A stretch of DNA of 60,970 bases from Deltaproteobacteria bacterium. Its GTDB lineage: Bacteria; Desulfobacterota; Binatia; UBA9968; JAJDTQ01. Under the pieces are notes generated by a model. It made no database searches. It saw nothing but the letters and a program-made list of their open reading frames with translations, and was not told where the DNA came from. How positions within the stretch are numbered: the stretch's first letter is position 1; each line of letters starts with the position of its first letter. The position numbers were made by a program, and so were the translations under genes. The stretch covers positions 1 through 60,970 of the forward strand of contig JAPPNF010000053.1 of NCBI GenBank assembly GCA_028818755.1. The letters run 5' to 3'. Positions 1-8,296 of this stretch are shown in pieces.

Positions 1-49
1 AGAAGTGGGACATTTTCGATTGACACAAATGGGACATTTTCGGCTGACA
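1..49. mobile_element. End of an IS21-like insertion sequence (terminal multiple repeats)
   Basis: Two direct copies of a 19-bp unit lie 24 bp apart, at 7-25 and 31-49. They share GGGACATTTTCG and end in TTGACA or CTGACA. Read on the minus strand the outer end begins TGTCAGCCGAAAATGTCCCA, which resembles the multiple terminal repeats of IS21-group elements (from memory of that family). The repeats stop at 49, exactly where transposase coding sequence starts, so this looks like one IS inserted into another. The rest of the element lies left of the window. Confidence 0.55.
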
Positions 50-580
50 TTGACACCGATACCCAGGCAACTGGGCCGCAAGGGCAAGGGAGATCGGTTC
101 GGCAGCGATGATTTCCGTTACGACTCCCAGGACGACACGTATGTCTGTCCGGCCGGGCAGCGGCTGGCTCGAAGCAACGAGACCACCGTCAAGCATGACA
201 AGCTGTATTTCGTTTATCGTGCGGCGCCAGAAGTTTGTCGGAGTTGTGCGCTGTCGAGCCGATGCCTGGAAAAGACGAGCCCAAGGCGCAGGGTGGAGCG
301 CTGGGAGCATGCGGATTGGGTGGACCGGCATCGCAAGAAGATGAGCGCCGGTTCGCCATTGATGCGCAGGCGATCCGCGCTCGTCGAGCACCCTTTCGGC
401 ACCATCAAGCGCTGGGCGGGGCTCGATCATTTCCTGATGCGCGGACTCGACAAGTGCCGCGGCGAGTTCAGCCTGATGGCGCTGGGCTACAACTTCAAGC
501 GGATGGTGAACGAGTTGGGCGCAGATGCATTCAGGGAGCATTGCCTGCAAAAGCAGCGGACTTCGGCGATCGGTGCGTGA
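50..580 (+). pseudogene. IS1182-family (IS5/DDE group) transposase, C-terminal fragment
   Basis: This is the last ~176 residues of a DDE transposase. Family hallmarks seen are the FRYDSQDDTYVCPAGQRL block, a C-x2-C-x5-C cysteine cluster (CRSCALSSRC), and the C-terminal block around VEHPFGTIKR with the presumed catalytic Glu, followed by HFLMRGLDK. The N-terminal half with the two catalytic Asp is missing: the reading frame runs left into the terminal repeats of another IS at 1-49. A GTG at 5 lies in those repeats and is not a genuine start. The gene is not functional as it stands. Full-length members are roughly 450-500 residues. Confidence 0.75.
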
Positions 581-1049
581 TATTGCCCGGGAGGCCGTGT
601 TTCCCCGTCATCCAGGGCAGATTTGAGCGTAAACCTCGTATCTCTTGGTACGGTGTAGTCAATTCACCGCATTATCCCTCCCCTCGCGGTGTCCTGTCCG
701 ATCCGGACATCGAAACCGTCGTCCGGACGAATGGAAATCTGGAAATCAGCCTGTGGCGAGCTGATACTCTCACACTCTCGACTGAGTGGCGAGGAGTGGC
801 TGAGGGATCTGACGGCAATGGTGCGAGGCACACTGTCGGAGGCTCGGGCGTTGGCGTCCGCAGTGTACCGGACGTCGAGTGCAGCCGGGTACGGAAGTCG
901 GTGACGGGCGAAGCCCACACCGACGATGCGAATACGGGCGGCCTTGCCGACGACGAGCGCATCAAGGCGGACGGCACGAGTGCGGCAGGTAGTGGGCAGT
1001 TCGAAAATCGGATGATTGACATCCGGCAGGCCGCGAGCACACTTCCACC
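581..1049. other. Intergenic stretch with no recognisable gene
   Basis: Several short open frames exist on both strands, but none has a recognisable motif, a convincing ribosome binding site or the codon pattern of the neighbours. Given decayed mobile DNA on both sides, this is probably degenerate sequence. I see no RNA gene in it. Confidence 0.4.
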
Positions 1050-1480
1050 ATGCCAAAGGTGAAACGCCCACGCGACCCCAACCAACTCGCCGAGCTAACG
1101 GTGGACATCGCCAAGCCGAGACGGTCGGGATGGCCCGCGAGGAGGCGGAACTGGCACGGCAGCTTCCAGCAAACCTGTCCCGACAACCAGCTCGTGGCAG
1201 AATCCTAGAGGCCGAGTGGAACGCCAGGATCGCGTGCTCTGGACGACGTTCGCCGGGAACTCAAGCGGCGAGGTGCCGAGGACCTGGGACAGGATGTGTT
1301 CGCGCCGGGCGTCGTCGAATCGTCCGGGGTTTCCCATGGCGAAGCTGCTGATGGACGACGTCACCATCACCTGAAGCGCCGAGATCGCTCTTGCCGTGCG
1401 TCTGCGCCACGGGCGCGAACAGGTTGCGGCTGCCTCCCGGACTTCCCGTAGCGGTAACGGTAACAGGCCCCCAAGTGTGT
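1050..1480 (+). pseudogene. Decayed serine recombinase, preceded by the start of a small-protein relic
   Basis: A frame opening at ATG 1050 begins MPKVKRPRDPNQLAELTVDI, which resembles the start of a common small hypothetical protein, but it stops at 1208. From about 1125 pieces of a large serine recombinase (zinc-ribbon/C-terminal region) appear in shifting frames: CPDNQLVAES, then LEAEWNAR, then ALDDVRRELKRR, then a VPRTW segment, and MAKLLMDDVTIT at 1336-1371 followed by a stop, then EIALAVRLRHG. In intact relatives these blocks follow one another as EAEWN...RLLIEDVTL...EI..HVRFRGG. At least three frameshifts and a stop make it non-functional. Assignment is from memory of the family. Confidence 0.45.
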
Positions 1481-1768
1481 CGTCAGGCAGATCGACGCCG
1501 AGCAGTTCACGGCGGGAAGCGGCATCCCCTACCGCGGCTACGAGGTCGCCGCTCCGCCGCGGCAGCTTCATCCGCTACGCCGCCCGGGACCGCGCACACG
1601 TGGTGGCCACGGGGTTCGCCATGGCCGACCCGGTGGAGCCCCGGCAAGGAAGTGTCCCGACACCCGCTTCACCCTCATCGACGCGTTGGTGGACCTGTCC
1701 AACGAGCCACCGTATCCAGGTAAGGTCCATTGACCGGCATTCGGAAGGGTGTTTGGAAGACAAAAAAA
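1481..1768. other. Non-coding or degenerate stretch
   Basis: No supported gene. Short plus-strand frames continue from the recombinase relic but match nothing I recognise. The right edge is the terminator of the minus-strand lipoprotein gene. Confidence 0.35.
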
Positions 1769-1793
1769 GAGGGTGGCAAGCACTGCCACCCTC
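1762..1793 (-). terminator. Rho-independent terminator of the TbpB-like lipoprotein gene
   Basis: GAGGGTGGCA (1769-1778) and TGCCACCCTC (1784-1793) form a perfect 10-bp stem with a 5-nt loop. On the minus strand it is followed by a run of seven T (A-run 1762-1768). It lies 86 bp past the stop of the lipoprotein gene at 1879 and terminates in that direction. Confidence 0.85.
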
Positions 1794-1878
1794 TTCCTGA
1801 ATGTTGAGCCAAGAGAGTCCTCAAGCTCCGGGGCCGTGAAGCCCGGGGAGCCTGAGGCGTCATACTCTTCTCCAGCTG

Positions 1879-3621
1879 CTACTTCTCCAACCGCGCGCCG
1901 AACGCGCCAGCTACGGAGCCGTTCGTGAAGCCGGCGTTGAACTCGCCAGCCATGGAACCCGGCGCGTCCCTTCTATCGCCGTCCGTAGTGACCGTAGTTT
2001 CAGGCGTCGGGCCATAGAAGGTTCCGCTGATGCTGCCGTCACCCATACCGCCCTTGGCGTCGCCGGAGAACATGTTCGCACCGGTCGCGCGATCGGCCTC
2101 CACGGCAACGCTCCAGGTGTTTGCCTCACCGCCGGAGAGTTCGAAGTTGTTGATTGTACCGGTTACGGTGTTCACCATATTGGGCGCAATGGTTCCCTCT
2201 GCTTCAGAATCCGAAGGATTGGCTCCTTCATAAACTTGCCCGAAGATCGCCGTTAGATTTACGTCCGCCGTGAAGTGGCCGGACGTGGCGCTCTCGCGCG
2301 AGCCGTCGCTATTGATCACCCCATGCACGTACACGCCGACCGCGTCGCCTTCGTACTTCGCGCTGCCCCGGACAGTGTCAAGCTCGGTCCCGGTGCTCTC
2401 GTCAATCGACGAACGCGCGAAGGTCTCGACCTCGTTGTAGGTAACTGCGCCATCAGAGTCCGTCGTCCTCTTCAGCCAGAAGCCGTAGTCCAGGTAGTCA
2501 GCGTCCGGGACATCGACCATGGAACCCATAGCAGGGGTGAAAATCCACCCGGTCATGGCAGTTATGGAAACCTTACCCTCGTCATCGCGAGTTAGCGTAA
2601 CCGTACAATTGGTACCGGCGGTGTTACACCTGTACGTTCCCGGCCCGCCGCCGTAGGTGCCCGCGACTTCAAACGCCTCATCCGTATTGGCAGTGCCGGT
2701 TACATCCGCGTTGAAAGTAAGCACATCTCTGGCTACTCCGGGTGCAGCCACAAATGCACTGGACTTAACCAGAGCACGAGCGGCATTAGTGTCTGCGATC
2801 GCGAGAGCCTCATACGTTTCGCTAGGAGTATCATTGTCCGTGTTGGTGCTGGTGTCCAGCGTATGTACATCCTTGAACGGCGTCGCCTTCGGGGCCTGGA
2901 TGTCCGTCATGACGATCACGACTTCCGATTCCACGTTGCCGTCGTCATCCGCTTTCATCGCGCGACTGTGCATGGTGCGTCCGCCGCCGAAGTCCATGGC
3001 CTGCGCGAACTGGGGATCTTTCTCCTTGTCCGTCATACCATGGTCTGTAATCTCGATTTTCGTGCCCATGCGGTCACGTTTGACGCTGAGCCTATACGGG
3101 TCATCATCATTGCCATCGGTGCCGTCTGCATTGACATGATCACTACCACCCAGACCGGCGTCGGCATCCGCAGCTTGACCGGCTTCAGCCGCGATGGCCT
3201 TTTCTTTCGTCCCGGCCGATTTCGTAGCTGCGGCGACTCGTTTCTCTTCCGCTACCCTCGTGTAATAGGCCTGCGTGACCGTCGCCGTAACCGCTCCGCC
3301 GGTCGACACCGCAGAACCATCCTCCACCGTGACAGTGCAGTCCACGTCTCCGGCAGCGCACGAGTACATCACTTCGCCGATAGTCACGGATCCACCCGCC
3401 TCGATATCCATGGACTCGCTGTCCGCGACCATTGCGTCTTCCGGCACGCCGCTCAGATCCACGAAGTCCGGCGGCCCTACTGGCACCTCCACGGTCGGTC
3501 CTGGCACCTCCACGGTCGGCCCGGGCACCTCTACCGTTTTGGTCTTGGTTGAACCGCAACCGGACAGCGCGAGCAGGCCCGCCGCCAACACTGCAAGAAG
3601 AGCAAATCTGATGTGAACCAT
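1879..3621 (-). CDS. TbpB-like surface lipoprotein
   Basis: 580 residues. It starts with a lipoprotein signal peptide: a hydrophobic stretch at residues 5-20 and a lipobox LSGC, so the mature protein should be lipidated at Cys22. Next come three tandem copies of a TVEVPGP-like heptad (residues ~29-48), a likely stalk. The body is rich in Gly, Thr, Asp and beta-type sequence. The C-terminus has the pattern GTFYGP...GEF...GSVAGAFGARLEK, as in transferrin-binding-protein-like (TbpB/Lipoprotein_5) beta-barrel domains. Cys pairs at residues ~88-95 and ~333-339 could form disulfides. The start is decided by AGGAGG seven bases upstream of ATG 3621. Ligand unknown; no TonB receptor or Slam-type exporter is visible nearby. 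It has its own terminator. Another lipoprotein at 8554 shares the C-terminal motif. Confidence 0.7.
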   Translation of the reverse strand: MVHIRFALLAVLAAGLLALSGCGSTKTKTVEVPGPTVEVPGPTVEVPVGPPDFVDLSGVPEDAMVADSESMDIEAGGSVTIGEVMYSCAAGDVDCTVTVEDGSAVSTGGAVTATVTQAYYTRVAEEKRVAAATKSAGTKEKAIAAEAGQAADADAGLGGSDHVNADGTDGNDDDPYRLSVKRDRMGTKIEITDHGMTDKEKDPQFAQAMDFGGGRTMHSRAMKADDDGNVESEVVIVMTDIQAPKATPFKDVHTLDTSTNTDNDTPSETYEALAIADTNAARALVKSSAFVAAPGVARDVLTFNADVTGTANTDEAFEVAGTYGGGPGTYRCNTAGTNCTVTLTRDDEGKVSITAMTGWIFTPAMGSMVDVPDADYLDYGFWLKRTTDSDGAVTYNEVETFARSSIDESTGTELDTVRGSAKYEGDAVGVYVHGVINSDGSRESATSGHFTADVNLTAIFGQVYEGANPSDSEAEGTIAPNMVNTVTGTINNFELSGGEANTWSVAVEADRATGANMFSGDAKGGMGDGSISGTFYGPTPETTVTTDGDRRDAPGSMAGEFNAGFTNGSVAGAFGARLEK

Positions 3622-3879
3622 TTAGAACCTCCTTAAGTGGACTGCCCACTAGCCTCGTCCAGTTTCCAGTTCAGACTAGGGAACTGAATCATAAACAAAC
3701 CAAAACGTCAACAGAAAATTTCCTCGACACGTCTAACCAATCACGGGCGTCTCGCGGAGAAACGCCGCTGAGAAGTCGCTCACAACGGTTCAAACGCTTT
3801 TTTCGTTAACACCACAGGCGACGAAATGCAAGGAGGTCCGTCAACTCTTCACGCTTTTTTTCGTCCGGCCAAGGGGGCA
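3621..3879 (-). repeat. Promoter/leader cassette, copy 1 (direct repeat with 5621-5891)
   Basis: This block is the untranslated region upstream of the lipoprotein gene and is repeated almost unchanged at 5621-5891 in the same orientation. It contains the ribosome binding site (AGGAGG on the minus strand), a TTGACG box (3706-3711) and a TATGAT box (3688-3693). These two boxes are only 12 bp apart, so the exact promoter is uncertain. The homology stops at the lipoprotein start codon. Confidence 0.8.
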
Positions 3880-4010
3880 ACCGGGGGCTCGTTGCGCCTC
3901 CCGCTCATCGCCCGCTTTCCCGACCGGCCCCCTTGCGTTATCTAGCTTTCCGGCATCGCCAGCAAAGAAACCCACGAGCGACTCCGGCAGGGCGGAGCCC
4001 AACAAGCCCT

Positions 4011-5429
4011 TCAGAGCGTCGCCGCGGTCGGGCCGTCATCACCGCCGCGCGGCCGGTATCCTCGGTATCCTTTATCGGCGTTGATGCCGACGGCGGATTC
4101 GCGTACCGAATCCTGGGCCGGTCCTGCACTGCTTCGGCCGGTAAGTGCGGGTTCCGCGTTCCCCGCCTGCAGGGATGCCTCCCGCGTCGGCACGCCCGCA
4201 CCAATCAACTCGTCGATGCGATCGGCGACGCGTTGGGCGGCACCGCGAAGCTGCTCCATCGTCCAGTCGGCGGCGTAGCCCTCGGTCACGTCTTGAGGCC
4301 TGGCATGGTTGACCAGGCGCTTCGTCAGGCTCACCGGCAGCATCAGGTCGCGGTCGGCGACGGTGATGAAGCAGTTGCGAAGCGCGTGGAACCAGAACGT
4401 CGCGCCGCCCGCCTCGCTGATCCGCACATTCAGGTACTGCGTTCCGCTGTTCATGTGTCCCGACTCGGAAGTTTCGGACGGGAACACCCAACCCCGGCTA
4501 TGCTCGGGAAAGCGCGAGCGGTCCGCGAAACGGCGCCGGAGGATGGCGGCGAGCTGGCGGGTGACGGGCAGCTCCAACGGCTCGCCAGTCTTGGTGTCCT
4601 CGACCCGGAAAGTCATCCCGTCCAGGTCGACGCGCGCCCATTCAAGGCCGAAGACCTCGGCTCGTCGCATGCCAGTGTAAAGGCCGAAACGGAAAGCATC
4701 GCGGGCGACCGGGTTCCGCACCGCAGTCTCGATGCCCCGGTGCCATCGCGGCAGCACCTCGGCCGGGGGCGGGATCTTGCGCCGCCGCTGGCGGTGGGGC
4801 CGCCCGCCAGCCGCGCGCCACTGGTCGACCGGGTTGTGCAGCCCCTGGAAGTCGAGGCAATGGCGGCGATAGAGCACACGCAGCATATTCATTGCACCGT
4901 TGGCCTGCACCCATCCGGCTTCGTTGGTGAGCCGGAGGAAGCACTTCTCCACGTCGCGCCGGTCGATGGTGTCCAGCGTGCGGTCGACCCACGCGCCAAG
5001 ACTGCGGTAAACGATGCGGCGGTAAACGGCAAGAGTGCTCCCCTTGCGCTTCGGCCCGGCGGCGAGATACTCCTCGAAGGCCTCGCGTAAGGTGGGAACA
5101 GTTCTGCCGCGGCTACGCTCCGCTACGGGATCCTCACCGGCGGCGACACGCCCCAGCGTCTCCTGGGCAAGACGCCGCGCCTGGTCGGCGGTCACGCGTC
5201 CGTGGCGTCCTATGACCAAACGGCGGTTGGCAGCCTTTCGCCCACCGGTGCCGACACGGTAGTTAACGATATAGGAGCGAACGCCGGTGGGCTGTACTCG
5301 AAGGCCGAAGCCGATCAATTTATCGTCCCACGCGATGAAGGGCTTCTCCGCGGACTTGAGGGACTCGACATTGCGCTTGTTGAGCGTCACCTTGAGGTTT
5401 GCGGTGCGCTTCCCGGGCTGTGTTGACAT
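4011..5429 (-). CDS. Tyrosine-type site-specific integrase (P4-like, DUF4102 N-terminus)
   Basis: 472 residues. The N-terminal ~100 residues match the DUF4102 arm-binding domain (KPFIAWDDKLIGFGLRV). A SAM-like core-binding domain covers ~110-205 and the catalytic domain ~225-400. The catalytic set is visible: Arg255 in TGMRRAE, Lys280 in DTKTGE, His348 and Arg351 in HALRNCF, His375 in LVNHA and Tyr385 in VTEGYAADW. The ~70-residue tail after Tyr385 has no domain I recognise. Start ATG 5429 follows GGAGG. The gene sits between the two ~265-bp direct repeats, which suggests it mobilises or was inserted with them. No excisionase or cargo gene lies inside the repeats, and no tRNA abuts it. Confidence 0.9.
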   Translation of the reverse strand: MSTQPGKRTANLKVTLNKRNVESLKSAEKPFIAWDDKLIGFGLRVQPTGVRSYIVNYRVGTGGRKAANRRLVIGRHGRVTADQARRLAQETLGRVAAGEDPVAERSRGRTVPTLREAFEEYLAAGPKRKGSTLAVYRRIVYRSLGAWVDRTLDTIDRRDVEKCFLRLTNEAGWVQANGAMNMLRVLYRRHCLDFQGLHNPVDQWRAAGGRPHRQRRRKIPPPAEVLPRWHRGIETAVRNPVARDAFRFGLYTGMRRAEVFGLEWARVDLDGMTFRVEDTKTGEPLELPVTRQLAAILRRRFADRSRFPEHSRGWVFPSETSESGHMNSGTQYLNVRISEAGGATFWFHALRNCFITVADRDLMLPVSLTKRLVNHARPQDVTEGYAADWTMEQLRGAAQRVADRIDELIGAGVPTREASLQAGNAEPALTGRSSAGPAQDSVRESAVGINADKGYRGYRPRGGDDGPTAATL

Positions 5430-5620
5430 GGCGACCTCCTCCCGAAGGGGACTTCAAAAATCACCATACATGTCAACACGAGAAAGTCAACAAGAGGCTT
5501 CACAAGGCTCGCTGTGTCGCGCCCTTGCAAAGCCGGGATTGGCTAATTCACTGAAATACCGCCTGTTTTGCGTGACAAGCGTAGCCATGCGCTGAACCGG
5601 CATACCCTCGCCACCAAAAA
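5430..5620. other. Spacer upstream of the integrase gene
   Basis: It contains the integrase ribosome binding site (GGAGG on the minus strand, 5433-5445) and otherwise nothing I recognise. Its right edge abuts cassette copy 2 exactly where the other copy meets a start codon. Confidence 0.4.
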
Positions 5621-5891
5621 TTTAGAACCTCCTTAAGTGGAACTGCCCACTGGCCTCGTCCAATTTCCAGTTTAGACTAGGGAACTGAATCATAAACAAA
5701 CCAAAACGTCAACAGAAAATTTCTTCGACACGTCCAGCTGACTCAGAGGGCTCAAGGCTTCTCGCGGAGAAACGCCGCTGAGAAGTCGCTCACACGGTTC
5801 AAACGCTCTTTTCGTTAACACCACAGGCGACGAAATGCAAGGAGATCCATCAACTTTCAACGCTTTTTTTTTTCGTCCGGCCAAGGGGGCA
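5621..5891 (-). repeat. Promoter/leader cassette, copy 2 (direct repeat with 3621-3879)
   Basis: Near-identical to 3621-3879, with scattered substitutions and a few indels, and in the same orientation. It keeps the AGGAGG site and the TTGACG and TATGAT boxes but has no start codon after the ribosome binding site. Its transcription direction points at the integrase gene, 190 bp downstream, so it might supply that gene's promoter. Confidence 0.8.
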
Positions 5892-6018
5892 CCCGTGCGG
5901 CTGGCCCGCAGGGCAATCTTAACACAGGCCAAGCGGCATGCAAGCGAAATCGTCTTCAGTCAACCGGCCCCCGGCCTGGTGCGATGAGGGGGTAGTGCTG
6001 ATAGACTGAGGCCTTGTG

Positions 6019-6246
6019 ATGACCAAGGACGAGTGGACCCTGATAGAAGTTATCGGCAGCCATGTCCCCGGGCCGCGGCACATGACCAGCGTGGCCGCCG
6101 ACCCTGAAACCGTCGGGCTCGTGGAGAGCCTCATCGAGCAAGGGCTGGTGGAGTCCACCGGCCGCATCCAGCAGCTCCCCGAGCCCGTCGTCCGCGTTTG
6201 CCTGACGGGAAAAGGATGGGTCCGCTACCGGGAGCGACCTGATTGA
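6019..6246 (+). CDS. Small winged-helix-like protein, function unknown
   Basis: 75 residues from ATG 6019 (a GTG at 6016 is also possible; GAGG lies just upstream). The second half, LIEQGLVES...VVRVCLTGKGWVRYRE, has the look of the recognition helix and wing of a small winged-helix domain, where LTxKGxxxxxE is typical. No other domain is present. The stop TGA overlaps the next gene's ATG by one base, so the two are almost certainly translated as a pair. It could be a small regulator or a partner of the hydrolase; I cannot name it. Confidence 0.55.
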   Translation: MTKDEWTLIEVIGSHVPGPRHMTSVAADPETVGLVESLIEQGLVESTGRIQQLPEPVVRVCLTGKGWVRYRERPD

Positions 6247-7196
6247 TGGGATCCGCGACCCTGGAGGCTCGGCGGGAAACGGTCGGATTCGTCCTGCCCG
6301 AGCCCACCGCAACCCTCGATCTCACGATGGACGACGGCGCGCCGATACGCGTCGTGCGTCACGGCAACCCGTCCGGGCCGCGTGTCGTGCTGGGCCACGG
6401 AGCCGGCTTTGCGAGCGATTCCTACTTCCCGTTCTGGCGGCTGATGCTGGAGCGTTTCGACCTTGCCCTGTTCGATTTTCGCAACTGCGGGCGAAACCCG
6501 TTCCACGCGGGGGAGACGCACCACTATCCTCAATTCGCGCGCGACAGCACGGCGGTGCATTGCGCGATCGCCGGGGAATGGGGCGAGAAGACCACTATCG
6601 GCGTCTTTCACTCCATGTCCGCGATCACGGCCCTGCTCGCGGTCGTCGAAGGCGTCTGGCACTGGGATGCGCTGGTGCTGTTCGACCCGCCGATGGTGCC
6701 GCCGGAAGGCAGTCCGCTGCGCGGCCCGAGGATTACCGCGGGCGAGGTGCAGCGCGACGCCAACCTGATCCGCCAGAACCGGTTCCGGAATCCCGAGGAA
6801 CTGGCTGAGGTATTCCGTTACCTGAACCAGTTCCGGCGCCTGCGGAAGGGGGTGGCGGAACTCAACGCACGCTCAGTGATGCGCTTCGATCCCGCATGCG
6901 GAGATTGGCTGCTCTGTTGCCCCGGCCCGGTCGAAGCCGGTCTCTATACCGACGTCACCGAGCTGCCGATCTGGCGGAAGCCCGGCCCGCCGGCGCGCCC
7001 GCTCCTGATCGTCGGCTCCGACCCGGAACCCGAGGACGCGGCGAAGACCGCGCTCTGCTGCAAGCTGTTCTGCGAGACGTTCGGTATCGACTACGCCGTC
7101 GTGCCCGATACCAGCCACCTCCTGCAGCTTGAGGAACCAGAACAGTGCTTTGCCCTGTTCAGCCGCTTCCTCGCCGACAACGGAATCGGCGCATGA
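6246..7196 (+). CDS. Alpha/beta-hydrolase fold protein
   Basis: 316 residues. Fold features are visible: the oxyanion-loop block VVLGHGAGFASDSYF (residues ~48-62), the nucleophile elbow GVFHSMSA with Ser123, and a C-terminal VVPDTSHLLQLEEPE with the likely catalytic His. The Asp is probably in the LLIVGSDPEPED segment. The elbow is FHSMSA rather than the usual GxSxG, so activity needs care. There is no signal peptide, so it is cytoplasmic. The substrate cannot be read from sequence. The start codon overlaps the stop of the winged-helix gene, which implies translational coupling. Confidence 0.75.
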   Translation: MGSATLEARRETVGFVLPEPTATLDLTMDDGAPIRVVRHGNPSGPRVVLGHGAGFASDSYFPFWRLMLERFDLALFDFRNCGRNPFHAGETHHYPQFARDSTAVHCAIAGEWGEKTTIGVFHSMSAITALLAVVEGVWHWDALVLFDPPMVPPEGSPLRGPRITAGEVQRDANLIRQNRFRNPEELAEVFRYLNQFRRLRKGVAELNARSVMRFDPACGDWLLCCPGPVEAGLYTDVTELPIWRKPGPPARPLLIVGSDPEPEDAAKTALCCKLFCETFGIDYAVVPDTSHLLQLEEPEQCFALFSRFLADNGIGA

Positions 7197-7251
7197 CAGG
7201 CCGCGATGACGCCAAGGCCCGTTCGTGTCCGGCACATCGATAACGGCCTTC

Positions 7252-7293
7252 TTGCACACTAACTTTTATAGTGTTATCATGCACTATGATGTT
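7252..7293 (+). promoter_or_regulatory. Promoter with overlapping inverted-repeat operator of the antitoxin gene
   Basis: TTGCAC (7252-7257) and TATCAT (7275-7280) are separated by 17 bp. ATAGTG (7268-7273) and CACTAT (7282-7287) form an inverted repeat across the -10 box, with an outer AAC/GTT match (7261-7263, 7291-7293). Transcription would begin at about 7286-7288, which is the start codon itself, so the mRNA may be leaderless. This is the expected layout for autorepression by an antitoxin. Confidence 0.55.
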
Positions 7294-8296
7294 AGAAAGA
7301 AGGCACGTCACGCCTGGAGAGTTGGTCACCGAGGAGTTGGAGCGGTATCTCCAAGACACGCTTCACGAGCCCGCTCGGACGGACCCGTTTGAACAAGCGT
7401 CGCACCTCCCTTCCTTTCTGTCCCGGATGTACAGCTTTCACGAGGGCCAACTAGCAGGAAGACGCATCGTGTTCCTGGCCCCCAAGGACAACCCCGCCAC
7501 GCCGGCCAACATTGCAAAGCACCTTGCCTTGGTCCGCCACGCCGTTGACTCAATCGTCGTCTTCGTCGCTCCCTCGCTAAGCGCATACAACCGCTCACGC
7601 CTCATTAAACGAGGCGTCCCGTTTGTCGTGCCGGGCAGGCAGCTCTATATCCCTGACCTTGCCATGGACTTGCGCGAACAATTCCACGCGTACAAGGAGC
7701 CGCGACCCAACGCCCTCTCGCCGGCCGCTCAGGCTGTCTTGTTTCTCCACCTCCTGCGACCCGACCAAACGGCGACATCCCCTTCTCTCATAGCCGCGCA
7801 ACTGCGCTACTCGGCCATGTCGATCGGCCGCGCGTTCGATTATCTGGTCGATACCGGCCTTGCGCACGCAGAAAGGCGCGGCAAGGAACGGCATATCCGG
7901 TTCAAAACCGAAGGGCGGCGGCTGTTTGAGGCCGCACACGATTTGCTGCGCAGCCCGGTACGCACCAGAAAATTCGTCCGAGACGGTCACATCGCCGCAC
8001 CGTTGAAACACGCGGGCGAGAGTGCGCTTTCGGACCTGACGGATTTGTCCCGGCCGCCACGGGATACTTTCGCCGTCGCGGCCAGCGATTGGAAGGCGCT
8101 CGCGAAGACCTGTGGGCTCGTCGAGACCGATCCGGACCAGGCCACTCACATCGTCGAAACATGGGCCTATGACCCGGCCGACCTGTCCGACACGCGCACA
8201 GTGGACCCGCTGTCGCTCTACACGCAGTTCCGGAACCACCGTGATGAGCGTGTCTCCATGGCCGCGGACCGATTGTTGGAAAGAATGGCGTGGTAG
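7286..8296 (+). CDS. AbiEi-like antitoxin / transcriptional regulator
   Basis: 336 residues from ATG 7286 (ATG 7289 is equally possible; both lie inside the operator-like repeat). An N-terminal region with LAPKDNPATPANIAKHLALV and IVVFVAPSLSAYNRSRLI is followed by a winged-helix segment (LSPAAQAVLFLHLLRP...YSAMSIGRAFDYLVDTGLAHAERRGKERHIRF), then a C-terminal region of unknown role. The architecture and the following gene, a nucleotidyltransferase fragment, resemble type IV AbiE systems, in which AbiEi represses its own promoter. The gene ends with a 7-bp overlap with the toxin remnant at 8290. The antitoxin is intact while the toxin is not. The family name is inference from context. Confidence 0.55.
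   Translation: MMLERRHVTPGELVTEELERYLQDTLHEPARTDPFEQASHLPSFLSRMYSFHEGQLAGRRIVFLAPKDNPATPANIAKHLALVRHAVDSIVVFVAPSLSAYNRSRLIKRGVPFVVPGRQLYIPDLAMDLREQFHAYKEPRPNALSPAAQAVLFLHLLRPDQTATSPSLIAAQLRYSAMSIGRAFDYLVDTGLAHAERRGKERHIRFKTEGRRLFEAAHDLLRSPVRTRKFVRDGHIAAPLKHAGESALSDLTDLSRPPRDTFAVAASDWKALAKTCGLVETDPDQATHIVETWAYDPADLSDTRTVDPLSLYTQFRNHRDERVSMAADRLLERMAW

Noticed and set aside
5..49. N-terminal residues MGHFRLTQMGHFRLT of the transposase fragment
   Set aside because: They are the translation of the terminal repeats of another insertion sequence, not part of the transposase.
664..1071. A minus-strand 135-codon open frame in the left intergenic region
   Set aside because: No recognisable motif, no convincing ribosome binding site, and overlapping frames of similar length on the other strand.
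5590..5615. A tRNA-like 3' end (ending CCTCGCCACCA) as an integrase attachment site
   Set aside because: No T-loop GTTCRA motif or acceptor pairing is present upstream, so it is not a tRNA end; the CCA match is probably chance.
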